Assembly (NCBI GenBank): GCA_958298945.1
Contig: OY282609.1
Span: 13,250,326 to 13,314,325 of the forward strand
Direction of reading: 5' to 3'
Origin: Atherix ibis
Taxonomy: Eukaryota > Arthropoda > Insecta > Diptera > Athericidae
DNA length: 64,000 nt
Shown here: piece after piece, positions 11,890-22,086 of the stretch
How the letters are laid out: each line of letters begins with the position of its first letter
Numbering within the stretch: position 1 is the stretch's first letter
Made by a program: the position numbers and the translations under genes
Notes under the pieces: model-generated
Databases searched by the model: none
The model's input: only the letters and a program-made list of their open reading frames with translations
Told to the model about the DNA's origin: nothing

Positions 11890-12110
11890 TCCTTATAAGG
11901 AGCACCAGTTTTTCTGTTAACATAAAGCATTTTTTTTTTCAAAAGCCAAAAAGTAGTGGAAGATATTTAGCACAACAAACATCGCCCACGAAAATCTTTA
12001 GCATCAAAAACTGATGAAACGAGTTAGTGCTCTTGTGAGGTCAGATCTTCAAATATCATTAAGGCTCCCGCAGAGCTCAGAATAAGATTCCTTCGCGACA
12101 GATCGGATAT
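11890..12110 (+). pseudogene. Tc1-like transposase N-terminal fragment
   Basis: The translation HRPRKSLASKTDET, then shifted IRFLRDRSDI-like sequence, resembles the linker of a Tc1-type helix-turn-helix domain (GRPRK..). It is cut at a TA by the DD41D element that starts at 12112. The assignment rests on a short motif and is tentative. Confidence 0.4.
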
Positions 12111-12111
12111 A

Positions 12112-13361
12112 CAGGGTGGACCATTTAAAAGTTGCATTTTAAAAAGTAAATAGAAAAAAAACTAGTGTGTTTTTTTTAAATTTCCGGTTTTATTAGAAAG
12201 ATTGAACCTTAAAATTTAAGAATGAAACACAACATCATTTGAATGACTGCCACGGTTGGCCTTACAGTACCCCATTCGCTCGACCCAATTTTTCAGTACA
12301 TTTTCGGTTATCTGTGCCTGTATCTCTTCAATGGCAACTTTGATTTCGTGTTTCAATTCCTCAATTGTGTCTGGATGGCTTGCGTAACATTTATCCTTAA
12401 CGGCTCCCTACAGGAAACAATTCAACGGACTCAAATCACAGCTCCAAGGCGGCCAATTGACATCAGAATTTCGGCTGATTATTCGGTTTTCGAAAGCAGT
12501 TCCCAATAGTTGGATTGTTACGTTGGCTGTGTGGCAAGTGGCCCCGTCCTGTTGAAACCAAATGTCGTCCATGCCATTCTCTTCAACAAAAATTCGTTTA
12601 GCATGCCACGTTTTCGAAGAAAAACGGGCCAATGATGCCTCCAGTCCAAAATCCGCACCAAACCGTGACTCGTTGTGGATGCATCGGATTTTCCATGGTG
12701 ACGTATGGATTTTCTGAGCCCCAGATGCGACAATTTTGTTTGTTGACATACCCACCGAGGTGGAAATGGGCCTCATCTAAAAAGATGATTTTTCGGTAAA
12801 AATGCTCATCTTCGGCCAATTGATCTTGAGCCCATTGGGCAAACCGAAAATGCATCGGATGGTCATGCGGCTTTAGTTGTTGCACTTATTGATCTTTGTA
12901 AGCTTTCATACCGAGGTCTTTGTGAAAAATTATCAACAGAGAAGTACGAGAAATGTTCAATTCCTGAGAACGGTGACGAGTTGATGTTGATGGATAATCA
13001 AGGACATTTTCAGCAACGGCGGCAATATTCTCGGTCCTACGCACTGTATTAGAGCGGGAACGAGTTGCTTTGGCAACCAACAAACCAGTTTCGTGAACTT
13101 GCTTCACGAATTTGTCCATAAGTTGACGTGATGGCATTCGATTTTTGCTCATTTTTTTTTTAAATTTCTCACAGTTTAGGTTGAAGACTTACCACTTTGG
13201 AAGTAAGTTCTCAATATTTCCCAATTTTCTTCAAGTGTATGGATTACCATTACGTAAAATTCAGACTTTCAACTAACAATCTGTCAATTCGTGATGACAT
13301 TTAACACTCAAGTGCTTCAAATAAATAGTGGTTCAAAATGCAATCGCCAGATGGACCACTT
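12112..13361 (-). mobile_element. DD41D-type transposon, family B copy 1
   Basis: About 1.25 kb between TA dinucleotides (12110-12111 and about 13362-13363). The left end begins CAGGGTGGACCATTT. The right end, reversed, begins AAGTGGTCCATCTGG and both arms continue into TTGCATTTT. The other family B copy, at 53835-55112, has the same ends and TA duplication. It contains the minus-strand transposase described separately. Confidence 0.85.
12216..13250 (-). pseudogene. DD41D-type transposase, family B (broken)
   Basis: Transposase that would bind the inverted repeats and catalyse excision and TA-targeted insertion. An N-terminal helix-turn-helix part (MSKNRMPSRQLMDKF at 13152 downward, then NISRTSLLIIF) is followed by the catalytic domain. 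The first aspartate is in FLDEAHFHLGGYVNKQNC and the second in FQQDGATCHTANVTIQLLG. The third box is CDLSPLNCFL, with asparagine where relatives have aspartate. In the better-kept family B copy I count 41 residues between the second and third positions. A stop after GMKAYKDQ and a deletion between FFFEN and the QQD box break the frame. The start at 13250 was chosen by homology to the other copy. Confidence 0.82.
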
Positions 13362-13363
13362 TA

Positions 13364-13994
13364 TAATACTGTAGACCTCATTTGTAAGAAAAATGGATTC
13401 CTGCTTATTTCTATCCCCCACCCCCCTCCAATTAACCTGATCACAATCCATATGATTAAAAAATACTCAGCACTACTAAGAATAGTACAAACAACACATC
13501 CGTTGAATTTGAGAGGAGATGTTGCAACATTTGTGATGCAAGATTAGATTTTTTATCAGCTGTCAAAATTACTGTATCATTGCTATAAGGATATTGGAAG
13601 AATAAATATTGTAAAGAATGGGACCTAAAATGCTGACCTACGAAATGCCAGCTTTAATAGAAGGAATTTCAGAATATTCTTCGTTTTTATTAATTTGGAA
13701 ATTATGTTATTTAGATAGAATTAACCAATATAATTGACAAAGCGATGACATAAGTGAATAATGAACTTTTGAAACTTGAATCATTCATTTACCTTGTAAT
13801 TAAACTCCTGGTCATGACTCAATTATAACCAACATCTTAAAATAAATGTCCAAAAAAAAGTAACCAAAATTAATATTTTTAACAGTATTTTTACAACATC
13901 ATATTTTTCTCCTAGATGGGAAGTACTTCATTGATGAAAATGATCGTTAAGTCCAATGGACCCATGCAATTTTACCCTCATCACATAAACCCAT
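13364..13994. other. No recognised feature
   Basis: AT-rich flank between the DD41D element and the RTE-type element. Nothing supported. Confidence 0.4.
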
Positions 13995-13995
13995 T

Positions 13996-14010
13996 AGTCA
14001 AATCAACATT
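13996..14010. repeat. Left 15-bp target-site duplication of the RTE-type element
   Basis: AGTCAAATCAACATT occurs here and at 16512-16526. It brackets the minus-strand RTE remnant with its two nested transposons. Confidence 0.88.
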
Positions 14011-14371
14011 CATCATCATCATCTTTTAGTGCTACAGCCCGGGCTGGACCTTGACCTCCTTTACAATCTGTGTCCAACGGTGCCTATCTTGTGCTGCTGA
14101 CTTCCAATTTCGTGCACCAATAATTCTTAGGTCTTGCGCAACACTATCTAGCCATCTTTGTCTAGGACGTCCTCTATATCTTGTATTTGTTGGTATCGCA
14201 TTAAAAATAGATTTTTGAGCTCTTTCCTGTGGCATTCAGCCCATTTTATTTGCATACTTTTTATGAATCCACTTATGTCCTCTCCATCGATTAACATACT
14301 TTGTTTTAACCAAAAAGCTTGATCAATAGTCGATCGTCCTGGTCTAAATCCGCACTGATAATCTGATAATA

Positions 14372-15390
14372 CCAAGTGTATAAGCTTACGAGCATTCCAT
14401 TGAAAGCTTATGGAGGCCTATGGTGACAGTGCTTTATCGGAAGCAACGTACCGCGATTGGTTTCGTCGGTTCAAAGACGGCAATTTTGAATTGTGGGACA
14501 AGAAGCGTGAAAATCGGCCTAGGAAGGTTGAGGACAATCAATTGCAGGCTCTTTTGGACGAAGACGATACCCAATCGTAAAAAATGCTCGCGGAGCTATT
14601 GGGTGTTACTCAACCAGCCATTTCCATGCATCTGTGTGATATGGGGAAGCTTTAAAAGATTGGAAATTAAGTGCCGCATGAATTGAACGATAGGCTGATG
14701 GAGCAATGCCAAAACACATGCGAAATCTTGCTTACAAGACAAAGAAGAAAGTCGTTCCTGCATCAGATTATGACAGGCGATGAAAAGTGGATATATTTCG
14801 AGAATCCTAAATGCAAGAAATCGTGGGTTGATCCCGGCTAACCATCAACATCTTCTCCAAGACCAATCACTTCGGGCAGAAGACGATGCTGTGCTTTTGG
14901 TGGGATCAGCAGGGTATCGTCTACTATGAGACCACCAACAAATGATCAAATTTTACCATACTCTGCGTGAAAAAAGTACGGATTATCAACAAAGACATAA
15001 AACGCTTATTTTCCTCCACGACAACACACATCGCACACGTCAAAAATGGTCCGAAACTACTTGGAGACACTCAATTGGGAAGTGCTACTCCACCCCGCTT
15101 ATTTACTCGATCTAGCCCCTTCCGACTACCACTTGCTTTCGTCGATGGGCCACGCGCTCGCTGAGCAGCACTTCGATTCTTACGAAGACGTCCGAAAATG
15201 GCTTGATGAGTGATTTGCCTCGAAAGAGAAGGAATTTTTTTGGCGTGGTATCCACAAATTGCCCGAGAGATGGAAAAATGTGTAGCAAGCGAGGGCAAGT
15301 ACTTTGAATAAATTTTTTTTTGCTTTCTATGAATTTCTTTTTGCTTTCTTTTTTGACTAAAAAACAGCGGATTTAAGCTTATAAAACTGG
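14372..15390 (+). mobile_element. Mos1-type mariner, internally deleted copy
   Basis: Bounded by TA at 14370-14371 and 15391-15392. The left end begins CCAAGTGTATAAGC. The right end, reversed, begins CCAGTTTTATAAGC and continues TTAAATCCGCTGTTT. The better copy at 46859-48119 has the same ends. This copy is 1019 bp against 1261 bp, having lost the 5' UTR and the start of the transposase. Confidence 0.88.
14395..15311 (+). pseudogene. Mos1-type mariner transposase (broken)
   Basis: DD34D-type mariner transposase of the mauritiana/Mos1 kind. Pieces that can be read are YRDWFRRFKDGNFELWDKKR (frame starting about 14440), DDTQS then a stop, LGVTQPAISMHL, VPHELNDRLM and TGDEKWIYFENPKCKKSWVD with the first catalytic aspartate. 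IFLHDN carries the second and LDLAPSDYHLL the third. It ends with EGKYFE-like sequence (here ASTLNK in the shifted frame) at about 15311. It lacks the N-terminus, has several stops and frameshifts, and carries a deletion near 14930. Confidence 0.82.
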
Positions 15391-15600
15391 TATATTTTCA
15401 GCATATGGTTCTAACCTTTCTGATATAATGCTTGCAAGTATTTTATATGCCGTATTTAGCAACGTTATTCCCCGGTAGTTCTCACAACTTAGTTTGTCAC
15501 CTTTCTTATGTATGGTAATAATAAGTCCCAAATTCCAGGCATTTTCAGGCATTTTTTCCTCCTCCCACATTTTACAAATAAGATTATGAAGTCTATTGTA

Positions 15601-16478
15601 TAGGGTTTTTCAATAAGAGTGATATGATTTCTAAGTGACGTTTCGGCTATTTGTCTTATGTCCTGATCTGTCACTTTTTTTTCATTGTATTCAGTAATGT
15701 TCGCAATTTCATCATGGAGAGATATACGCAAGAACAACGTATATAAATTATTCAATTTTATTATCAAGATAATCGTTCTCCAATTGCAACTTTTCGTGCG
15801 CTCACTTTCATCTGAGTGGTGCGGTAAATAAACAGAACTGTCGTTTCTGGTGGGAAGAAAATCCACAAATTATTCATGAAAACCCATTACATTCGCCTAA
15901 ATTGACAGTTTGGTGTGGTTTTTGGTCTTGTGGAATCATCGGTCCGTACTTCTTTTGAAATGAAGCTGGTAACACCGTTACTGTCAATGGAGAGCGGTAT
16001 AGATCGATGATAATCAACTTTTTATGACCGTAATTGGAAGAAGTTGATCTTGACAATATCTGGTTCCAACAAGACGGGGCTACGTGCCACACAGCACGTG
16101 CAACAACCGAATTATTGCGAGAATAGTTTGGAGATTCGATTATTTCAAGAAATTGTGACATTGAATGGCCTCCACGAAGTTGTGATTTAACACCATTAGA
16201 CTATTTCTTGTGGGATTATTTGAAGTCATTGGTCTTTAGCAATAAACCAGACTCTCTTCAAGCTTTAGAAGTCAATATTGAATGTGCTATTCATGACATA
16301 CGACTTCATCGAATTCGTTCCTGCAAAAGAAGTCGTGGACGCCATTTGAATGACGTTTTATTCAGAACTTAATTGTATCGATAGTACTTCACATTAAATA
16401 AAAAACATTTGAATTTCCTTAACAATTAGTTTGTTTTTTTTTAAAAAGAAATCATATTACTCTTTTTGGAAAACCTTA
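15601..16478 (+). mobile_element. DD41D-type transposon, family C, deletion copy
   Basis: Inverted ends: the left reads TAGGGTTTTTCAATAAGAG and the right, reversed, reads GGTTTTCCAAAAAGAG. Both continue into ATATGATTTC. A TA duplication sits at the junctions with the RTE remnant. At about 880 bp it is shorter than a full element because part of the transposase N-terminal region is missing. Confidence 0.8.
15714..16372 (+). pseudogene. DD41D-type transposase, family C (broken)
   Basis: Starts MERYTQEQRI at 15714. It jumps after the first helix directly to a VNKQNC-like block, so the middle of the DNA-binding region is gone. Readable parts are SPKLTVWCGFWSCGIIGPYF, NTVTVNGERYRSMI, IWFQQDGATCHTARATTELL and IISRNCDIEWPPRSCDLTPL. 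The last runs into DYFLWDYLKSL, so the third aspartate is kept, unlike in the family B copies. Stops lie in several places (for example after LLRE). The C-terminus RGRHLNDVLFRT matches the usual end of these proteins. Confidence 0.82.
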
Positions 16479-16511
16479 TAAAAATAATCACTTGCATTTT
16501 TTATTTTTTAA

Positions 16512-16526
16512 AGTCAAATCAACATT
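16512..16526. repeat. Right 15-bp target-site duplication of the RTE-type element
   Basis: AGTCAAATCAACATT, pairing with 13996-14010. Confidence 0.88.
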
Positions 16527-16784
16527 AGCGCAGATACCATACACCAGACTCTTAAAAAACTCTAGAATTAATTAAAGTTATAAAAAATAATTTTAAAAAA
16601 AAAATTGGTTTAAAAAATTATTTTGTTTTTTGTAGAATTTTTGAAGCTCTTTGTAAGATTGAGAGGAAGGGCTCTTCACGTCAGATATAACATTTGCAGA
16701 CATTTGGATCGCACATGTCCATCAACGATTTTTTGTCCCAAAAAGGATTCTTTTCGTTGCCTATCTCACCTATTTTTGTGTTCA

Positions 16785-18296
16785 TATAATTTTTTTTGGA
16801 ATACCGACGGAACCTGGGCAAAAACGGATAAACAGAAAGCCGACATCTTTGGCATACACTTAGAAAACATCTTTAAACCTCACGAAGATGTCCAAGACAT
16901 TCTGCATGACGAACAAATATTCCGACAGATATCAACTCAGTTGCCCATAAGTCCACCTCCTAAGTTTTTCACTCCTTCCGAAGTTAAATTCACAATAGAA
17001 CACCTTTCCAATAAAAAAAAGCCTCACGATATGACCTAATAACTTCAGAAATACTATAAAAAAACTATATGACCTAATAAAAAATCCTAGAAAAATTAAT
17101 CCTAAAACGCCTTTACCCCATTTTTTAAACCGAGGGTGTCATTCCTCAGCATCAGTTTGGATTTCGTCCTGAGCATTGTGTCATCGCGGAGTTGACTACA
17201 TAGCGTGTTCGCTAGAGCGAAAGGAATACTACCCAGGCGTGTTTCTTAACATTTCACATGCTTTCGACCGTGAATGGCACCCTGGATTGCTTTGGAAGTT
17301 GCAGCGAGTCCTAGCCTCGGGTTATTTCCACATCCTTAAATCTTATCTCTCAGACCGATATTTTCAGGTACCTGAAAATATTGAGTACTCTGACATTTAT
17401 CCAATTTCCGCCGGTGTCCCTCAAGGAAGTATCCTAGGTCCTATCCTATATAACATTTATACCCATGACATTCCTTGCCACAACAACATCCTAACCGCAA
17501 CATATGCTGACGATACAGCCATCCTGACACATCACAAAGATCCTTCCACAGCCATTAGTATACTACAGAACCATATCCACTCTTTAGAAACTTGGTTCAA
17601 AAGGTAGAGAGTGAAGGTAAATGAGCAAAAATCTGCTCATGTAACGTTGACACTCTGCCGAGAACAAATTCCCGATATAACCCTAAATGGCAGTATTATT
17701 CCACACAAAAAATAGCGTACGTTACGTTGGACTTTTATTTGACAAACGGTTAACCTGGAACCTTCATAAGAAAACTAAAAGACGTGAACTCAACGGACGA
17801 TACGAACAATTATTACGTCTCCTAGACAGTAAATCAAAACTTACAACAACAAGTAAACTATTACTATACAATACGGTTCTGAAACCAATATGGACATATG
17901 GTCTAGAACTTTGGGGTTCCACTAAGCATTCCCTACAATCCCGAATCCTTCGTAAAATTATCAATGCCCCCTTTTATGTGCGAAACACTGTCATTCACCG
18001 TGACCTAAATGTTCCATTTGTTCGTGAACTATGCATCTCCCGATATAAAAAATTCCATTTGCATCTATCCTTCCACCCTAATCCTTTAGGATGGGAATTT
18101 TCACGTTTAAAACGGCGATGGCCGAGAGATCCTCTAAAATTATAAAATAAAATTACCCTGTTCTAGAGGTAACATCGATGGGTGTTTTCCTCTACATGTC
18201 TTCATGTCCTTGTATATTCTCTAAAAAAAATCTGCTTGTTACTAGCATAAGTAGTTGTAGATAACATTTAAAATAAAAAAATAAAAAAATAAAAAT
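16785..18296 (+). pseudogene. Jockey-type reverse transcriptase, copy 2 (3' end intact)
   Basis: The best-kept of three related copies. It begins in the linker between endonuclease and RT (DGTWAKTDKQKADIFGIHLE, about 16808-16868). It loses the first RT blocks around 17040-17150 and then reads PGVFLNISHAFDREWHPGLL and GVPQGSILGPILYNIYTHD. The intact catalytic box TYADDTAILTHHK lies at about 17500-17540. A stop after ETWFKR (17605) and a frameshift near 17700 precede LKPIWTYGLELWGSTKHSLQ. The C-terminus GWEFSRLKRRWPRDPLKL ends at 18145. A short 3' UTR closes with an A-rich tail (repeats of AATAAAA, about 18270-18296). Confidence 0.87.
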
Positions 18297-21180
18297 TATT
18301 ATAGTTTCTGAATAACATTAACTAATTAAGGGCATACAAGAAATTTAACGCTTGAAAATATTATTTCATTTTGTAAAAATCTAATTAATCATTCCAGAAA
18401 AATAAGCATAAAATTATATGGTAATGGTTAAATGTAATTTATTGTACGAATCTATGTGGTATATCCTTTTATCGATTTGATGATACATACTTGCAAAGTG
18501 AAGATGATTCCAGACTTCTAAGAAGTAAATAATTCATTGTTGTTAACCATTTTTCAGTATTTTTACTTATACTTCTTTTTATATTGGTATTCCTTATACC
18601 ATGTTATTGTATAAATATAAAAATATAAAAGTTCTTATTGCATAAGTTAACGAAGAAAGTGTATATACTACAATATATAGTAAGGGAAAGTAGAAAAAAC
18701 TGAACCCTCGGGCATTCATATTCTGCACTTTGTGGTTAAATTTTAGGTCAAAGTTTCTGTTCAAGTTACGAGCGTACTGCAAATGAAATCTTAATTTTAT
18801 TTCTTCTGGGATAGCTGAATCTTAAGAATCAACTGGACCATTGGGATAACTTTCTTTTGTTTGCGATTAAATGCTGGAAGCTAATAGAACAACTCTCACT
18901 ATAGTGATTCCCATCACAAAAGTATGACTACTTGTAGTACAGCTCATTTTACCATACAATCCCATGAACATATCAGAAACTTTTTGGCCACTGTTTGAAA
19001 AAGTTTATTTCGCTAAGCTTTTGGTATTTTGTTGTTTTTTTTTTTTTTTTTTTTTTTTTATTCCGTGCCAATGTTATAATGTTTCGAAAAAAAAAAATGT
19101 AAAAGGATTAGACTTTTAGTAGTGGCGATATATTTATACGCTGTTAACTTTTATGGTGTATCACATACTCCTCCAGTATAATGGATCCGCTGAAACTTTA
19201 GTTTTTCTCAGCTGCAAAAATTGCTGAAACTTAATGATTAAATATAGATTGAAGAATTCAAAAAGTATATAAATTTTTGTTTCAAAAAGAAAAACGCAAA
19301 AATTCTTTTCACGGTTAATAATTTACAAAATTTTACTAAAGGAGTTAAGGTTGGATAGCAAATAAGGTCATGCACATTAAAATTGCTAATTGCTTATAAT
19401 TAAAACAATTTATAATATACAAATTTGTATTAATTTTAATTGAAGATTTTATAATTAAAATAAAAAAAATAAAAATAAATTATTCTAATGCTTTTTAATA
19501 ACGAAAACTCTTTTACCAAAGAGTTTTGATTGACTTCTAAGAAAATTCTGTAAACATTTTTGAATTTCTACTCTTATAAGCAATTCTTCATGTTCCCTTA
19601 TCATTCTTATTTAGTTCATTGTTTTTTATTTGTAAAAGACTTTCATAATCAAAGAAATGTGCTTTCTACTGAAAATTGTCAAATTCCGAAATTTTTGCTC
19701 TCCCCAATGATGATCTTAAAACTGACACTTTAATTCCTGCTCCGATAAATATAACTCATCAAAGGATATTAAGTTAAATAGCAAGAAAATTCTAAAGGAA
19801 GCTTATCAAATGAAAAAGGATCAACGTACTGTTTTTGTATACTTTTTGAATAAGAGTAAGTGTACATAAGTATGTAAAAATAGAGCATAATCTAAATGGG
19901 ATTGAATAGCTTTGGCACTTTCAGCTAAGCATAAACAAGCATCAATTATAAAAGTCGAGATTCAACCTAGCATATTTTCTGCTCAGAGCATGATTTTTTC
20001 AGTTTTTTTTTTTTGGATTTCAGTGTTGAATAAATTTTTACTATAGGATGACATCCTCGTTTTAGCTGTGCTATACTCGTAGTCATATTGAGAAGGACTG
20101 ATCGAATGCAATTATGAAATAGTCCTCGTAGTACTACTGCCGATTATGCTTTGGTTGCGAATATGAACGTAAATAAAATGCTTCAGTCTTCAATGCTGTC
20201 ATACGACTGTGACATTAAATCAAATAAACAGGACGATATGTGCAAACGAATTTCGTACATCGTAATTTTCGATCGATTTGATGTCAATTCCATCTTTCTG
20301 CACACAAAATTGCTTCGCGAAATTTATTTCTGTACAGAATTTTGCCTGCAACGAGGAGAAAATCTACGAACGCGTACGTGCGACCATAACGAAAGGTAGT
20401 TTAAAATTGTCTAATTGATTGATACCTTGTCAATACTATCAAATTTTATGCTGCTACATCAGTTTGCTTGCACTTAAACTAGATTGCAATTTCAAAATCA
20501 CATTTGTATGGCCATTTTATTAGGAATATTTCGGAAGTCAGGAACAATTTTCGAAAATAGGGCAAAATAGAGTTAAAAGCTCATTTTCTGCAAGGACAAA
20601 TAATTTTTTGTTTTTTTTTGCTAGTAACTTTCCTTAGTGAACTAGTCCATAATTACTAGTTTATATTTTTATGAAATTTTTATATAAACTCATAATTATG
20701 AATTAATAAACAGTAAAATAAGGAAATACCATTTATAGAAATTTCTACTTTTTAAAGGTAACGTTTCGACTTTTGGTCCATAATTTCTTTTTTTTTGTGA
20801 ATAACTTAAAAACTCTTATAAACTTTATAATAAAATATATATTTTTTATCTGCTAATTAGAGAGAAAAAAGACTTATGGAATTTTTTCCAACTTTTACTG
20901 TATTATTTCGTTGGTTTTTTTTCACAATTTCATTTCATCTTCAACTAAAATCGTAACTTTTTATATACTTAATTGGCTTCGTGCATTACATTTTTCTATT
21001 CTACTTAAAATACTCTGCAATTACTGAACATATTCTGTTACTGAAACTTTTATTTGAAATTATGAAACACACTCAAAAATGGTAGTTAATTAGTAAAAAA
21101 AATATAATTTTACGCTAATTTTCCAATTTAGTTTTGGTTTTATTCAGCTTTTCAAATTTTTTCCATTCATATTAATTGCC
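18297..21180. other. AT-rich sequence, no gene seen
   Basis: No coding or repeat family recognised. It contains a T-tract of about 27 bases near 19032-19059 and other homopolymer runs. A small ORF at 20151-20399 has no features that I recognise. Confidence 0.4.
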
Positions 21181-21186
21181 ATTATA

Positions 21187-22020
21187 AAAATGAGATTTAA
21201 ACCCAATAAATCAATAAACCGCTCCACTCTCTACAGATCAATCACTCCCCTTCCAATACTCTCGAAAATCTTTGAAAAAATAGTCTTCCGCCGCTTACAT
21301 ACCCTATTTGGATCCTTAAAATTATTTCCAATCATCAATTCGGTTTCCACTCCGAACTTTCTACTACCCATCAGTGTCATTGAGTCGTCGATTTTATTGC
21401 ATCCTGTTTAGAAAGAAAATAGTAATATCCCGGTGTGACCCAAGAGGGTCTTTCCTTCTACCTATTTCCTAGGCCTAAGATCATTCCTTTCCAACCGACA
21501 CTTCTGCCCCAATATCTTCTTTGCTACATATGCTAATATATAGGGCCTACGTTCCATCTAGCGCAGATACCCGACATGCTTCTAAAATTCTCGAATCCCA
21601 AATCCAAATTCTACAGCACCGACTTGCCAGGTGGAGAATAAAAGTCAATAAAACTCAAGTACTTTAATACAATATCTTTTGGAAACCCATATGGACTTAT
21701 AGACTTAAACTCCGGCATGCTACTAAATCCTCTGATTCCCGTCAAATCGAATCCTTTCAATTAAAAATACTCCGCGTAATTGTCGACGTTCCATTTTATG
21801 TTCGCAAATATTATTATCCACCATGATTTCAAAGCCCCTTACTGTGCCTCGTTATCAGAAGTTCCATTCCCGTATCTCCAGTCATATTGATCCCCTTGTT
21901 CAAGAACTATCCTTCACTTCCTGTCCTAAAAACATCCATCGAAGACTTAAGCGTCACTGGTCGCCTATTGAAGACATCATCGGCAGGTGAACCCTGTATC
22001 GGAAGCTGGAAGTCGAGAAG
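21187..22020 (+). pseudogene. Jockey-type reverse transcriptase, copy 3 (heavily deleted)
   Basis: FKPNKSINRSTLYRSITPLP and ILSKIFEKIVFRRLHTL (21190-21310) match copy 1. Short remnants follow: FPSTYFLGLRSFLSNRHF, NIFFATYAN where the catalytic box has lost its aspartates, KPIWTYRLKL and ILRVIVDVPFYVRK. Large deletions have joined these blocks. It opens at nearly the same RT position as copy 1. The second R1-type element is inserted about 70 bp beyond its visible end. Confidence 0.75.
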
Positions 22021-22072
22021 AAAACACAATTTCTTCATTTTGTAACAGGAACGTGATTTTAGTCAATGACAT

Positions 22073-22086
22073 ACACAATCTCACTT
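22073..22086. repeat. Left 14-bp target-site duplication of R1-type copy 2
   Basis: ACACAATCTCACTT, repeated exactly at 23958-23971. Confidence 0.85.

Larger units (their letters stand above)
14011..16511 (-). mobile_element. RTE-type non-LTR retrotransposon remnant, host of two nested transposons
   Basis: The 3' end, at the left, carries a short GAT-rich tail (CATCATCATCATC on the plus strand at 14011-14023), as is common for RTE-type elements. A 15-bp target duplication flanks the whole. Only about 600 bp belong to the retrotransposon: 14011-14371, 15391-15600 and about 16479-16511. The rest is a Mos1-type mariner and a DD41D element. The copy was 5'-truncated at insertion and has an internal deletion that removes the catalytic part of the RT. 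Confidence 0.85.
14032..16511 (-). pseudogene. RTE-type reverse transcriptase fragment
   Basis: Reading from the 5' side on the minus strand, the pieces are MWEEEKMPENAWNLGLI and NYRGITLLNTAYKILA (15570-15400). The sequence then crosses the mariner seam in frame from RLEPYAENI to LSDYQCGFRPGRSTIDQAF. Next comes an abrupt jump to the C-terminal tail: YRGRPRQRWLDSVAQDLRI, then NWKSAAQDRHRWTQIV and a stop at 14032. The YADD-containing palm is absent, so most of the RT is deleted. The tail motif GRP.xRW followed by W...AQDR..W is typical of RTE and related elements. Confidence 0.83.

Noticed and set aside
12243..12509. Plus-strand ORFs overlapping the DD41D copies (also 53954-54439)
   Set aside because: They are antisense shadows of the minus-strand transposase, which has the catalytic motifs.
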